This document shows positions 18,399 to 27,995 of a stretch of 64,000 nucleotides of DNA, piece by piece. Both the position numbers and the translations under genes were made by a program. Each line of letters opens with the position of its first letter. The stretch's first letter is position 1. The notes under the pieces were generated by a model. That model worked only from the letters and a program-made list of their open reading frames with translations. It made no database searches and had not been told where the DNA came from. Location: positions 340,008 through 404,007 of the forward strand of contig JAPZUA010000005.1 in assembly GCA_027532905.1 (NCBI GenBank). Reading direction: 5' to 3'. This DNA comes from Magnetospirillum sp. GTDB lineage: Bacteria > Pseudomonadota > Alphaproteobacteria > CACIAM-22H2.

Positions 18399-20107
18399 GT
18401 ACGGCTTTCGACCGGCGCGCGTGGCTTTGCTTCGCGCTGTGTGCGCTGGCCGCCACCGCGTGGCGGCCCTTCACGCTCGGATTCTTGACCGACGATTGGA
18501 GCGTGCTTGTCGATCCGCAGGATTGGACGCCCGCTTTTTCCGCCGCACGCTGGCACGCGCTCGAGATCGCGCAAAACCGGCCGGTGCTGCGCGTCGTGTT
18601 TTACGTGCTGACCTCCGTGGTACCCGCCACACCGTTTGCGTGGCATGCGACGGGTGCCTTGCTCAACGTTGCGGCCGGGTTCGCGGTCGCGATCTTTGCG
18701 CGCGACGTGCTGGCGACAGCGCTCGGGCGCGGCGAACCTGCGACCGCTGGCGGCCTGTTCGCCGGTGCCTGCTGGATCGCCTTTCCCTTTTCGGCGGCAA
18801 CGCAGTTCTGGGCAACGGGCACCACCGCGATGCCGGCGGTCGCCGCTTTCGCGATCTCCGGCAGCCTTTTGCTGCGCGGCTGGAACGGATCGCGCGGCCT
18901 GCTGCTGGCAGGTGCTGCGATCTCGCTGCTGGGATATCTCGTCTACGAGGCGCACTATTTCCAGATCGCCCCGCTGCTCGTATTCGCGGCCCTGCTGCTC
19001 GGCTGGCGCGGCAGCAACGGCGCTTTTGCGACGGTCGTCTATGGCGGTGCTTTGGCCGCCGCTATCGCCTTTGGCCGCATCATGCGCATGCTGGGTGCCG
19101 AGGGCTCGCGCGGCATCAACGCGAATTTCGTCGATACCTTTTTCCATTGGTATCTCTATGTCGGCCGCTTTCTCGGCCTTGCTCCCTGGACCGTCTACGC
19201 CGCTGTTGCGGCAGCGACGCTGCTTGCCGGTGCAATTCTGTGGGCGCTGCTGCGACGCAACGGTCCCGGCCTCGACATTTGGCGCTGCATGATCGTGGCC
19301 GCCCTTGCCGTCAGCACCTCGGCGGTCGTTGCGACCTTGCCGTTGGCGATGCTCGAAGGCCTTCTGCCGATCGCTTTGGGCCTTGGTCTGCTGGCGCTTT
19401 GCGCGGCGCAAGCCCGCATCGACTGGCATGGGGCTGGCGGCGTTGTCGCCCTGGTTCTCGCCGGGATTTGTTTCGGCGCACTGCCGTTTGCGATCGGCAA
19501 CTACGTTGTCTTCTCGCTTGGTTTCGGCGCGCGCGCCACGTTGGGTGCGAGCCTGTGGCTGGCGCTCGGCTTGGGCCTCGTCGCCGCTCTGGCGTGGCGC
19601 AACGAAGGCGGCATCCGGCGTGCGGCACTCGGCCTCTCCCTTGTGTGGGCGGGCCTAACGGCCAGCGACTATCTGCGCGGGCGCGAATGGGCGCGCCCCG
19701 CCGATCTCTTGACAGCCGTATTCGTCGATCCGCCGCTTTTCCCGTTCGGCCAGCCCGCACAAGATGCGCACTTTCTGCTGTCGGCACCCGAGCTGCCGGG
19801 GCGCGTGCCGGTCATCGAGGTCAACCACCATGTGTTCGCGATCGCGCGGCGCGCCTTTGCCGCCCAAGCGCGCGATGCGGCATCCTTGGCCGAGATCCGC
19901 AGTTGGGACGGGCGCTGGCTCGTTGCGCGCGATCTTGTCTGGAACACCGTGTGGGACGGCATGCAGATCGTGCAGCGCGAATGCCGCTCGGGCGGCCTTG
20001 TGGCACAAACGCCCGCCACAACTTTGTGGCTGTGGGACCATGCGGCAAGCACGATCGCACCGCTCAAGGCGCCTTACGTTTCGGGCTGCGCGCTCGAAGC
20101 CCCGTAG
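18395..20107 (+). CDS. Polytopic GT-C-like membrane glycosyltransferase (putative)
   Basis: A 570-residue integral membrane protein with about ten hydrophobic segments through residue 430 and a soluble C-terminal portion. Early in the protein LTDDWSVL (about residues 29-36) puts paired Asp residues in the first periplasmic loop, the place of the catalytic or metal-binding acid in GT-C enzymes that use polyprenyl-phosphate sugars. It follows the zinc-ribbon methyltransferase with an ATGA overlap. A GT-C role would fit with the polyprenyl-phosphate transferase at 15546. No close family recognised, so the function is tentative. Its 3' end overlaps the convergent gene by 34 bp. Confidence 0.55.
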   Translation: MSTAFDRRAWLCFALCALAATAWRPFTLGFLTDDWSVLVDPQDWTPAFSAARWHALEIAQNRPVLRVVFYVLTSVVPATPFAWHATGALLNVAAGFAVAIFARDVLATALGRGEPATAGGLFAGACWIAFPFSAATQFWATGTTAMPAVAAFAISGSLLLRGWNGSRGLLLAGAAISLLGYLVYEAHYFQIAPLLVFAALLLGWRGSNGAFATVVYGGALAAAIAFGRIMRMLGAEGSRGINANFVDTFFHWYLYVGRFLGLAPWTVYAAVAAATLLAGAILWALLRRNGPGLDIWRCMIVAALAVSTSAVVATLPLAMLEGLLPIALGLGLLALCAAQARIDWHGAGGVVALVLAGICFGALPFAIGNYVVFSLGFGARATLGASLWLALGLGLVAALAWRNEGGIRRAALGLSLVWAGLTASDYLRGREWARPADLLTAVFVDPPLFPFGQPAQDAHFLLSAPELPGRVPVIEVNHHVFAIARRAFAAQARDAASLAEIRSWDGRWLVARDLVWNTVWDGMQIVQRECRSGGLVAQTPATTLWLWDHAASTIAPLKAPYVSGCALEAP

Positions 20108-21030
20108 TCCCACGGCACGAGGCCAGATCGGAACTGCAAGCCCGGTGCTTCGCCCGCCAGCATCGAGCGCGACACGCCCGCCCAGGGGCGCGCACGCGCG
20201 AACACGGCCCAGCGCGAGAAGGTGCTTGTAACCGGCCCGACGATACGGTCGCACGATCCAATGCCTGCCATGTCGTCGGCAAGATCGCCATGCATGAAGA
20301 TATGGTCGAGCCCCGCGAACGCCGAAGCGAGGGCCGCAAAGTTGGCGTCTTTGCGGAAGCTTTCGTCCGAAAACAGCACGAACAGCGTCGTCGCCGGATC
20401 GATCGCGTCGCTCGATTTGAGCACGCTTGCGTATTCGGCCGGCGAAAGATAGTAGCGTCCACCCTGGGCTTTGCGGAAATCGGTGCCGCGCATATGGACC
20501 GCAACCGTCGTCGGCCATTGGCGGTGCCACTGTGCTTGCAAGGCAGTCCATTTCGCGGTCACGGCCTGCGGCAATGCGAAGAAGCGACGGATTTCGTCGG
20601 CGTGTTTGCGCACCCACGGCGTGCAGCGCAGCTTGTAGCCGTCGAGAAACAGCAACTCGCGCCCAGCCGCAAACTCGGCGAAGGCCGGGCCGTCGAGCGC
20701 CATCGTGTCGGGATCTGCACCGCCCCAATAGCAGCTCCAGATCGGACCGTGCTGGCCGGTGCGGCGCGGGCGCGCGCGGCGCAAGAAGCCGAGTGTGCCT
20801 TCGTTGAGCCACCAGCGGTCAGGCAGTTCGGGCACCGCCCCGTTGGCGGTGAAAGGATAGCTCGCGAGTTGCCCGGCGGGCAGTGCCGGGAACAGGCGCT
20901 TGTAGTCGCCAAGCCCCCAATCGGCGACTACCGCGCCGAACTCGCGCGCTGCCGCATAGACATGCGCGCGCGAGAACAGACGATTGCCGAGTGCGCCGTT
21001 GCGATTGATGTTGACCCACAGGGCACTCAT
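20074..21030 (-). CDS. Putative glycosyltransferase, GT11/GT23 fucosyltransferase-like
   Basis: A 318-residue protein. It opens with NRNGALGNRLFSRAHV, resembling the GGLGNQLF-type motif of alpha-1,2-fucosyltransferases, and has VAVHMRGTDFR (about residue 175), like the HxRRxD donor-binding motif, and the late IVGPVTSTFSRWAVF, like the (S/N)SxFSxW motif. Together these support the fucosyltransferase superfamily fold, but the donor need not be GDP-fucose. Its start overlaps the GT9 stop by ATGA and its 3' end runs 34 bp into the convergent membrane protein gene. Confidence 0.6.
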   Translation of the reverse strand: MSALWVNINRNGALGNRLFSRAHVYAAAREFGAVVADWGLGDYKRLFPALPAGQLASYPFTANGAVPELPDRWWLNEGTLGFLRRARPRRTGQHGPIWSCYWGGADPDTMALDGPAFAEFAAGRELLFLDGYKLRCTPWVRKHADEIRRFFALPQAVTAKWTALQAQWHRQWPTTVAVHMRGTDFRKAQGGRYYLSPAEYASVLKSSDAIDPATTLFVLFSDESFRKDANFAALASAFAGLDHIFMHGDLADDMAGIGSCDRIVGPVTSTFSRWAVFARARPWAGVSRSMLAGEAPGLQFRSGLVPWDYGASSAQPET

Positions 21031-22037
21031 GCCGCCTCCAGCATTTCATTTGCGGCAGCGAGCGCTTCATCGACGCCGATGCGCGTCATGCAGATGCGCG
21101 CGTTGTCGCACCAACCGTTGTTGCCGCACGGCGCGCAAGCCACGTATTTGCACAAGGTGCGCTGGCGCTGCGGGTAGCCGATGAATTCCGGCAAGGTAAG
21201 GCCGCCCCATAAGATAAGCGCACGCGCGCCGACTGCATTGGCGGCATGCATGAGGCCGCTTTCCGTGCCGATGAACAGTCTTGCGCGCTTCAAGACCAAA
21301 CACGCCGCGCGAAAACTCGTTTTGCCGCGCAGATCGACTGCACCTGCGATCGCGGGCACGGAAGTCACGGCACCCACTTGAACGAGCCGCAAATGCATAT
21401 GGGCTGCCGCCAAGCGCGCCATCGCCGCTTCCCAATTTTCGCGCGGCCAGGCGCGCAGATCGCCGAAAAAGTCGCGGTTGGTCTCGGGCTCGAACGCGAC
21501 GAACGGCCCGTCGATGCCGGCCTGCGCCAGCAGCGCATCCGTCGCCGCTTCTTCGGCGGCCGAAAAATACATCTCGCACGTATCGTCGGCCGTGCCGCCG
21601 CCCAGATGTTCGAGCATCGCGTCGGCCGCACGCGCATGGCTTTTCCAGAAGGTGCGCCGCCGATCCTGGCGCGCCGCGTAGGAGTGCACGCGCATGTCGA
21701 TATGCACGAGCAACGGCCCCTGCCTGTCGTCGCGCGCGGAAGTGCAGCGCACGACCCACAGCTCGTATGCGCGACGCAGGCCCAACAACGACAATGCCCG
21801 CACAAAGCCCACATCGAGCAGCCGGGCGGCGGCATTCTTGGCGCGGGTCGGCGGAAAGGCGAGCCGCGGATTCAAGCGATAGATCGCGTCGTCGGCCAAC
21901 GACACCGAACGGTCGTAGAGCGCGCCTGCCGCAAGGTCGCTTGCCAGCGGCATATGGACGGGTGCGACGGCGCGCCCCGTCCGCGCATTGAGCGCCTTGA
22001 ACACGGTCGTCCAGATCAGATTGCCGCCATAGCCCAT
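21027..22037 (-). CDS. Family 9 glycosyltransferase (heptosyltransferase-like)
   Basis: A 336-residue GT-B protein of the heptosyltransferase/ADP-heptose family. The C-terminal donor domain has the family signature FIGTESGLMHAANAVGA (about residues 262-278) followed by LILWGG, and the N-terminus starts MGYGGNLIWT, a variant of the GGLGD-type loop. The last 50 residues contain five Cys (ACAPCGNNGWC and ARICM), which may form a zinc site as in some GT9 members. ATG at 22037 lies 2 bp from the upstream stop. Confidence 0.82.
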   Translation of the reverse strand: MGYGGNLIWTTVFKALNARTGRAVAPVHMPLASDLAAGALYDRSVSLADDAIYRLNPRLAFPPTRAKNAAARLLDVGFVRALSLLGLRRAYELWVVRCTSARDDRQGPLLVHIDMRVHSYAARQDRRRTFWKSHARAADAMLEHLGGGTADDTCEMYFSAAEEAATDALLAQAGIDGPFVAFEPETNRDFFGDLRAWPRENWEAAMARLAAAHMHLRLVQVGAVTSVPAIAGAVDLRGKTSFRAACLVLKRARLFIGTESGLMHAANAVGARALILWGGLTLPEFIGYPQRQRTLCKYVACAPCGNNGWCDNARICMTRIGVDEALAAANEMLEAA

Positions 22038-22039
22038 GG

Positions 22040-23062
22040 TCAGAGCGGCAGCATGTTGGCAAGGCGCACAAGCGGATTGCGCCACGGCCGACGATGTTTG
22101 GCGATCTCTTCGCTTTGTGCCGCCAAGCGGTCGAACAGCGCCAGAAACTGGGCTGCCATCTTTGTCGAGGTGTGCGGATACTCGGCCATCTTTGGCTTGA
22201 GGACCTTGTAGGCGGCCATGAATTGCCGCAACGCGTCGGGGAAGTCCTGGGGCGCGTCGAAGCCAATGCCGTAAGGCGCGCAATACTCGGGCAGGCCGCC
22301 CGACCGGCGATACAGGATCGGCATGCCGAGCAAAGCGCCCTCGATATGGTGGTTGCCGCTCGGCTCGCCGATCGACGCGGTCAGATAGGCGTGGTTCTGC
22401 GCCAAAGCTGCGGCGAGTGGCGGGCCGTCGAGCGGGGCAAGCCATTCGACGTTCGCAAGGCCCGCATCGCGCGGCCGGTTACCGATATGCGTGAAGCGTA
22501 CGCGGCCGCGCCATTCTTGTGTCGCCAGCATCGCGTCGAGCACGCGATAGACGTCGAGCCCCTTGTTCGGGTGTGCCCCCCAATGGTGCGTGACGAGGCG
22601 CAGCGGTTCCTGCCCGTCCCACGAGGCGGCCGCATCGCGCTTGAAGATCGTGTCGTCGCCGCCGCCCAAAACGACAGTCGCGTCCGTCTCGCGGCGCCAG
22701 ACGCTGAGCTCTTTGAGCCACGAGGCAACGAACACCGTGTGATCGGCGCAGTAATTGGCGATGCGCAAGCGCAGATTCATCGTGTGCGTGCCCTTGCGCT
22801 CGTCGCATTCGTTGATGCGGTGGACGATTGCGCAAGTGGGCCGCACATTCGCGACATAGGCAAGCGCTTGGCCCGGCGTGAAGGTGATTTGCGGGTTGCG
22901 CCGCCTGGGATCGACGATCAGCACGATGTCGATGTCGGCATCGTCGAGCGCGCGGACCACATGGTCGCCGCGCGCAAGCAGAGCCGCTTCGATCGCCGCA
23001 ACCACGCGATTGCCCCCGCCCCACGGCCCCTCGACGCGGCGATAATTGATCGCGACCTTCAC
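22040..23062 (-). CDS. GT-B glycosyltransferase (GT4-like)
   Basis: A 340-residue glycosyltransferase starting at GTG 23062, which overlaps the upstream stop as GTGA. It has an N-terminal GPWGGGNRVV glycine-rich loop, a linker with GAHPNKGLDVY and a C-terminal donor domain with ASIGEPSGNHHIEGALLGMPILY and GGLPEYC, where Glu in the EGALLG stretch corresponds to the catalytic E-x7-E region of GT4. Neighbouring GT genes are coupled by overlap. Sugar unknown. Confidence 0.75.
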   Translation of the reverse strand: MKVAINYRRVEGPWGGGNRVVAAIEAALLARGDHVVRALDDADIDIVLIVDPRRRNPQITFTPGQALAYVANVRPTCAIVHRINECDERKGTHTMNLRLRIANYCADHTVFVASWLKELSVWRRETDATVVLGGGDDTIFKRDAAASWDGQEPLRLVTHHWGAHPNKGLDVYRVLDAMLATQEWRGRVRFTHIGNRPRDAGLANVEWLAPLDGPPLAAALAQNHAYLTASIGEPSGNHHIEGALLGMPILYRRSGGLPEYCAPYGIGFDAPQDFPDALRQFMAAYKVLKPKMAEYPHTSTKMAAQFLALFDRLAAQSEEIAKHRRPWRNPLVRLANMLPL

Positions 23063-24141
23063 GCGCGCAGGCTCGCGGCCAGAGCCTGGATCTGCGTCGC
23101 CATCGCGGCACTCGACACGTTCTCGCGCACCAGCATGTCGCGCGCGCGCGCTCCCATTGCAGCCGCCGCATCCGGAGCGGCGAGCATTGTAGCGACGGCC
23201 GCAGCCAACGCGGCCGGATCGCCCGGTGGCACGAGCCGGGCGGCGGCATGCCGCTCGATCTGGGGCCGATCCCACAGGCCACGATTGGCGCTTAGCACGA
23301 CGGGCCGCGCACAGGCCATCGCCTGCAAGGCCGCACTTTGCCCCGACGGCTGCAACGTGTCCTGCAGCGGGACCACGACCAAGCGTGCGCGCTGCAGACG
23401 CGCGCGCAGATCGGCGTCCGAGATTGCCGCCTTGCGCCAGTCGCCGCGCTCGATGCGGATATTGGGCTTGTCGTTCGCGACCGGCAACGCTGTAATGAGT
23501 GTCAGCAGCGGAAACTCGGGCCGCCAAGCCGCAACCAGCGTCGCAAAATCGCGCTTGGGATCGTTACCGACGCTCAAAATCTCGTCGCTTGTGCCGACAT
23601 CCGCATCGGGTTTCCAGAAATCGAGATCGACGCCGAACACGAAGTCGCGAATATCGAGTGCTCCGTCGGGAAATGCTTGGCGCAAATATTCGGCCTCGCC
23701 CTTCGACAAGGCGGCCAGCACTGTGTCGCGCAACAGCCATCGCAGCCATGCGCGCCGCAGCGCGCCCGTGTGCGGTTCGACGAGGCCCATGGTCAACAAG
23801 ATCGGCCGTGCGGACACGAGCCTCAAACGATGCAGGAACGACAAAGCTAGGCCAAGCGCATGGTTGGTTGCGACGACCGCGGCAAAGCCCGCGAATTTGC
23901 CTCGCCCGCGCGCAAGCGCCCACACCGTGCGCGGATGCGTGCCGATCGCCGCACTGACGCGGTTGGCCAGCGCTTCGACGGCTCGGGGCCATGGGCGCGC
24001 AAGGCCGAATTCGCTTTCCTCGAGCATCGCCACGTCGGCACCTTGTGCGACAAGCTCGGCATAGCCGTAAGTGAACTCGCGCGGACCGCCCTCGGCCATC
24101 CGGTCGCTGCGCCCACTTCGGAAGAGATAGGCAAGACGCAT
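23059..24141 (-). CDS. Family 4-type glycosyltransferase
   Basis: A 360-residue GT-B protein. N-terminal FRSGRSDRMAEGGPREF holds a glycine-rich loop; the C-terminal half has LSVGNDPKRDFATLVAAW, VVPLQDTLQPSGQSAALQAMACARPVV and a final AAAVATML segment, matching the donor-binding half of GT4. It lies 7 bp after the CMP-sugar synthetase at 24149 on the same strand, so it may transfer the corresponding nonulosonic acid, although GT4 enzymes do not usually use CMP donors. The residues upstream of the ATG at 24141 look non-coding. Confidence 0.77.
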   Translation of the reverse strand: MRLAYLFRSGRSDRMAEGGPREFTYGYAELVAQGADVAMLEESEFGLARPWPRAVEALANRVSAAIGTHPRTVWALARGRGKFAGFAAVVATNHALGLALSFLHRLRLVSARPILLTMGLVEPHTGALRRAWLRWLLRDTVLAALSKGEAEYLRQAFPDGALDIRDFVFGVDLDFWKPDADVGTSDEILSVGNDPKRDFATLVAAWRPEFPLLTLITALPVANDKPNIRIERGDWRKAAISDADLRARLQRARLVVVPLQDTLQPSGQSAALQAMACARPVVLSANRGLWDRPQIERHAAARLVPPGDPAALAAAVATMLAAPDAAAAMGARARDMLVRENVSSAAMATQIQALAASLRA

Positions 24142-24148
24142 GATTCGC

Positions 24149-24871
24149 TCAGCCGTCCGTATCCGACGGGTCGCCGTGCGCGAGCACATACTCGACCATT
24201 CTTATGTCCCACTCGGTGTCGATCGACACGTGGTGGCCCGGGATCACGAGCGCGCCCGCGTTGCGGCCGAAGATCGTCTTCTGGTCGATGATGCATTCGC
24301 GCGTCATCGCGTAGGCAATACCGTTGCGATGGTAGAGCGGCGTCAATTGCTGGCGCGCGATCACGCCGCGCCCGCTTTCGTCGAAGAACCCGAGCTTGGG
24401 CCCGTCGAGCACGAACTGCTTGAGCGGATGGGCCTTGAGATCGGTCTGCGACACGGTGACGACCGAATCCCAGCCGCCGGTCGCAAGCATGCGGATCGCG
24501 TCCGACACGTTGGCAGGCGTGCGCAACGGCGAGGTGGGCTGCAGCATCGCGACGATGTCGTAGCGCACGCCATCAAGCGCTTCGCATTCGCCAAGCGCAT
24601 GCGCCAGCACTTCGAGATCGCCAATACGGTCGCCCGAAATCTCGGGCGGGCGCCGGAATGGTGCGGCAAGGCCCGCCGCCTCGGCAACGGCCGCGATTTC
24701 TTCGTGGTCGGTCGAGACGACCGCGCGGTCGATCTCGGGCACTTGACGCACGACATCGCCTGCAAGGGCGACCAGCGGGCGGCCGCGCACCGTGCGCAGA
24801 TTCTTGAGCTTGATGCCTTTCGAGCCGCCCCGCGCGGGGACGACCGCGAGCACGCGTTTGCCGTCGATCAA
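24149..24871 (-). CDS. CMP-nonulosonate cytidylyltransferase (NeuA-like), third copy
   Basis: A 240-residue CMP-sialic-acid-synthetase-type enzyme that activates a nonulosonic or related 2-keto acid with CTP. The N-terminal VPARGGSKGIKLKN (about residues 11-24) is the signature CTP-binding loop; LQPTSPLRT and TPLYHRNGIAYA follow, and SIDTEWDIRMVE is the terminal motif. TTG at 24871 is chosen because GGGAGG lies 7 bases upstream, whereas no better start exists nearby. It sits next to a HAD phosphatase and the NeuB-cupin gene, so these form a third possible ulosonate pathway beside Leg and Pse. Confidence 0.87.
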   Translation of the reverse strand: MIDGKRVLAVVPARGGSKGIKLKNLRTVRGRPLVALAGDVVRQVPEIDRAVVSTDHEEIAAVAEAAGLAAPFRRPPEISGDRIGDLEVLAHALGECEALDGVRYDIVAMLQPTSPLRTPANVSDAIRMLATGGWDSVVTVSQTDLKAHPLKQFVLDGPKLGFFDESGRGVIARQQLTPLYHRNGIAYAMTRECIIDQKTIFGRNAGALVIPGHHVSIDTEWDIRMVEYVLAHGDPSDTDG

Positions 24872-24899
24872 AAGTGCCTCCCGAGGCGCGCAGCCGCAC

Positions 24900-25799
24900 T
24901 CATGCCGGCGTCAGAACGAGATAGAGATTGTCGGCACGGCCCGTGGCTTCGAGGCACGCCTGCCAATGTTTGTCCATGGTCGCGTCCAACGGCGGCATCG
25001 CCGTGCGACCTTTGGGTTTGCGGTCGCGCATCCAGTGGAGCGCGTTGGCCATACCGTAGCGATGCACATAGCGCGTCTCGGCAACGGCGAATCCGGCACG
25101 CCGCGCGCAGTTGCCGAGCGAGTCCGCGTCGAACGCCCAGCGATGCTGGGTGCGGTAGAAAAACGCCGGAAAATCGTCGGGCAGCAGATCCATCAGGATG
25201 TCGCGCCGGTTCGGCGTGGACAGCACGAGGATGCCCGACGGCTTCAGCAACGCGCGGATCGACGCGAGAAAGTCGCGCGGTGCGTCGACATGCTCGATAA
25301 CCTGAATGCAGAACGCAATGTCGAGGCCCGCCCCGATCGCGGCATAAGCCGCTTCGCATGAGGCGTACCAATCGTAGCCGCGCGCCTGCAGCGAAGGCGC
25401 GAAAGCCTGGTCGGGGTCGACGGCGATCGCGCGCGCGGGCAAAGCCCCCAGATGGTCGAGCAGACTGCCGCCGCCGCAGCCGACATCGGCGACGACCGCC
25501 TTGCGCAGCGAACGCGGCCATACGACTTCGGTCGTGAAGCGCGCCAGTTCGTCGTGCATGTCGAAATGGCGACCCACGTCGTGGGCCTGTGCAAGCTTCG
25601 CGCGGTAGGCGTGCGATTCGTAGTCTTCCTTCTGCAGGCACGCACTTTCCGCAAGGCGATCGACGCCGCAGCCGCTGCAGCGCGCCACGGCCGCGTCGCG
25701 CGAGGCGCCAAAAATGCCATCGCGTACCGGGCCGCTGTATAGCTGCGTCCAGCCGGCGGCCGCGCAGATCGGGCACGGCGGAAAATCTTTCTCGTTCAT
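24900..25799 (-). CDS. Zinc-ribbon class I methyltransferase
   Basis: A 299-residue methyltransferase with an N-terminal zinc-ribbon (CPICAA near residue 9, CSGCGV near 42) and SAM domain with VADVGCGGGSLLDH (about 104-117) followed by FCIQVIEHVDAPRDF and LKPSGILVLSTP. It resembles the enzyme at 17505 in layout. The ATG overlaps the HAD phosphatase stop by ATGA. Sugar C- or O-methylation in this branch is likely but unproven. Confidence 0.82.
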   Translation of the reverse strand: MNEKDFPPCPICAAAGWTQLYSGPVRDGIFGASRDAAVARCSGCGVDRLAESACLQKEDYESHAYRAKLAQAHDVGRHFDMHDELARFTTEVVWPRSLRKAVVADVGCGGGSLLDHLGALPARAIAVDPDQAFAPSLQARGYDWYASCEAAYAAIGAGLDIAFCIQVIEHVDAPRDFLASIRALLKPSGILVLSTPNRRDILMDLLPDDFPAFFYRTQHRWAFDADSLGNCARRAGFAVAETRYVHRYGMANALHWMRDRKPKGRTAMPPLDATMDKHWQACLEATGRADNLYLVLTPA

Positions 25800-26407
25800 G
25801 CGGCAAGCCTCAGAAGCGGCAGGAGTTTGTCGAGCCGGTAGATGCGCGCGGCGTTCGCCGTACCGACCGGATAGAAGGCACAGCCGAACGCGGCGGCACT
25901 TGCGCGATCGTCGTCGCCGTCGCCGACGACGGCGATTTCGTGCGGTACGGTGCCGTGTTTGGCAATCAACTGCGCCAGCGTTTCTTCTTTGGCAGCCGGG
26001 CGGCCGTGCAGCGAACGGAAATGCCCGTCCCAGCCGCGGCGCGCCACGATCCAGGCAAGGCTCGCAAGCGGTGTGGCCGAACTCAGATGTGCGTCGATCC
26101 CCTCGGCTGCCAAGGCCCGCAATAGGACCTCGGCACCCGGCATCGCAGGTGCGGCAGCGACGGCCGCATCGACGATGTCCGTGTAGGCGAGCGCCAAAGC
26201 AGCCGCATCGCGGCCATCTTTGCGCGCACGCAGTGCGGCATAGCGCTTGAACACGACGTGGCGGTCGCCGGGACCGGCGGCAAGCGCTTGCGCCATCAGC
26301 GCGGCGCCGTCGGGATCGCCTGCGACGACGCGGTCGTAGGCGGCGCGCTTCAGCGCGTTCGAATCGACCAGCGTGCCGTCGAAATCGAAAACGACGCGGC
26401 GGATCAT
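25796..26407 (-). CDS. HAD-superfamily phosphatase
   Basis: A 203-residue HAD phosphatase. Motif I is DFDGTLVDS (Asp nucleophile about residue 8), motif II is LSSAT near 112, and motif III/IV combines a Lys in PAAKEETL with VVGDGDDDRASA. A helical cap lies between motif I and II. It overlaps the NeuB-cupin gene by ATGA, so a plausible job is to dephosphorylate a ulosonate 9- or 8-phosphate, as in Kdn or Kdo routes. Substrate is inference from context. Confidence 0.83.
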   Translation of the reverse strand: MIRRVVFDFDGTLVDSNALKRAAYDRVVAGDPDGAALMAQALAAGPGDRHVVFKRYAALRARKDGRDAAALALAYTDIVDAAVAAAPAMPGAEVLLRALAAEGIDAHLSSATPLASLAWIVARRGWDGHFRSLHGRPAAKEETLAQLIAKHGTVPHEIAVVGDGDDDRASAAAFGCAFYPVGTANAARIYRLDKLLPLLRLAA

Positions 26408-27972
26408 TCCGACGGCGGGATCGTCGCCGAACGGATCTGTTCGGTCAGCTGGAAGCGGCCCCAATGGTCGACGATGGTCTTGCGCTGGGCCGAGGTCAGC
26501 TTGTTGATGTTGGGGTCGCGGTACATGCTGTCCGACTTCTGGATCGTGGTCGAAATCTCTTCGAACACCGAGCCTGTTTCGGTCCAGAAGCGGTGCCACA
26601 CGCCGGGCAGCACGGTCAGCACGTCGCCAGGCTGCAGCACCTTGCGCTTGTTTTCCATCTCCATGACGAGTTCGCCCCACAACACGACGAAGGTTTCTTC
26701 CTTGTGCGTGTGGAAGTGCCACGGGTGCATCTGGCCCGGCAGCTGGACGAGTATCTTCTTGGCGTAGTCGCGGTTCACGACCGTGATCAGCACCGCGCCG
26801 ACCTTGCGGAAATTGGCCACACCGTAATGGTGCGAATACTCGGTCTGGAACTCGTGCGACAGCGGCACGCGTGCATAGGCAAGCAAGGCTTTGACCTCGT
26901 GGATCGCGCGCTTGATCACGCGTGCATCCGGATCGCTCGGCCACTCGATGCCGGCAAGCTCGACCGGCGCGTCGGGGGCGACGGCTTGGCGTGCGACGAT
27001 CCCGTCGCGCCACTCGCCCGAAGAAAGCTGGCCGGGGCGATAGGGGAACGCGAAATAAATATGGTCGGCGCGCAGCGTTTCGCCCACTTCGATGCGGGTG
27101 CGCGCGAAAACGCCGCGGCGCAATTCGTCGATCGCGGTCTTCTCCGCGGGACTCGCGGGCTGGCGATGGCGGCTGCCCGAAAGTGCGCGCGCGCGCGCCC
27201 ATGCCGCGATCCACGCATCGAGCTGGGCGGGCGTCGAGGAATAGGCGTTGAGCTTGATCGTGTCGGTTTCAATACCAACATGGCGCTCAAACATGCGGGC
27301 ACCGAACGCGTAGGCAAGCCCCACATGCACGGTCTCGCCGGGCGGCTCGTGTGTGGACCAGCCGATCGTCGTCCCCGGATAGCGCTCGGCGAATTCGGCG
27401 ATGTTGGCAAGATTGCAGGCAGCATCGGGTGTGGGATAGATCGACACGCAATGCATCAGCGCAAAATCGCAGCCGCGATGGGTGAGGAAGCTCACAAGAT
27501 CGTCGACCTCGCTTTGGTCGAGCCCGCCAGTCGAGGCGACCACGGGCAAACCACAGGTCGCGATTTTCTGCAAGAGCGGCCAGTCGCGCGCCGAGCAGCT
27601 CGCGACCTTGATAATGTCGAAACCCATGTCGGCGATGCGGTCGACCGAGGCCTCGTCGAACGGCGTGCACATCGCAAGCAGGCCCGTCTTGCGGATCTCG
27701 GCCAGCAACTCGCCGAACTGGGACCAGCTCAGCTGCGTCGACAGGAAGCGCGGCACGTGCTTGTTGGTCGGCACGGCGCGTTCGTCCTTGTGGACGAATT
27801 CCGGCAGATCGCGGAACTGGAACTTGATCGCGGCCTTTACGCCGTGCCGCTTGGCGATCTCGGCGCAGGAACGGATGATGGCGCTGCCGTGCGCCACGCT
27901 GCCCTGGTGGTTGTTGGCAAGATCGAGGACAAAAAGATCCTCGAAGCCGAATTTTGCGATCGTCTCGGTCAT
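26404..27972 (-). CDS. NeuB-family synthase fused to a C-terminal cupin
   Basis: A 522-residue protein. Residues 1-280 are a NeuB-type TIM barrel condensing PEP with an aldose or aldose phosphate; metal-binding positions are conserved as His208 (GWSTHE) and His231 (FERHVG). Residues 285-345 look like a degenerate SAF/antifreeze-like domain. Residues about 405-475 are a cupin with metal ligands in HPWHFHTHKEET and a later His460, resembling sugar isomerases. The fusion suggests synthase plus isomerase or regulatory function. The ATG at 27972 has AAGGTA about 8 bases upstream. Most likely product: an unusual ulosonate or its phosphate, different from Leg or Pse made by the other two synthases. 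Confidence 0.82.
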   Translation of the reverse strand: MTETIAKFGFEDLFVLDLANNHQGSVAHGSAIIRSCAEIAKRHGVKAAIKFQFRDLPEFVHKDERAVPTNKHVPRFLSTQLSWSQFGELLAEIRKTGLLAMCTPFDEASVDRIADMGFDIIKVASCSARDWPLLQKIATCGLPVVASTGGLDQSEVDDLVSFLTHRGCDFALMHCVSIYPTPDAACNLANIAEFAERYPGTTIGWSTHEPPGETVHVGLAYAFGARMFERHVGIETDTIKLNAYSSTPAQLDAWIAAWARARALSGSRHRQPASPAEKTAIDELRRGVFARTRIEVGETLRADHIYFAFPYRPGQLSSGEWRDGIVARQAVAPDAPVELAGIEWPSDPDARVIKRAIHEVKALLAYARVPLSHEFQTEYSHHYGVANFRKVGAVLITVVNRDYAKKILVQLPGQMHPWHFHTHKEETFVVLWGELVMEMENKRKVLQPGDVLTVLPGVWHRFWTETGSVFEEISTTIQKSDSMYRDPNINKLTSAQRKTIVDHWGRFQLTEQIRSATIPPSE

Positions 27973-27995
27973 GGCGCTACCTTGTTCGGAAAAAC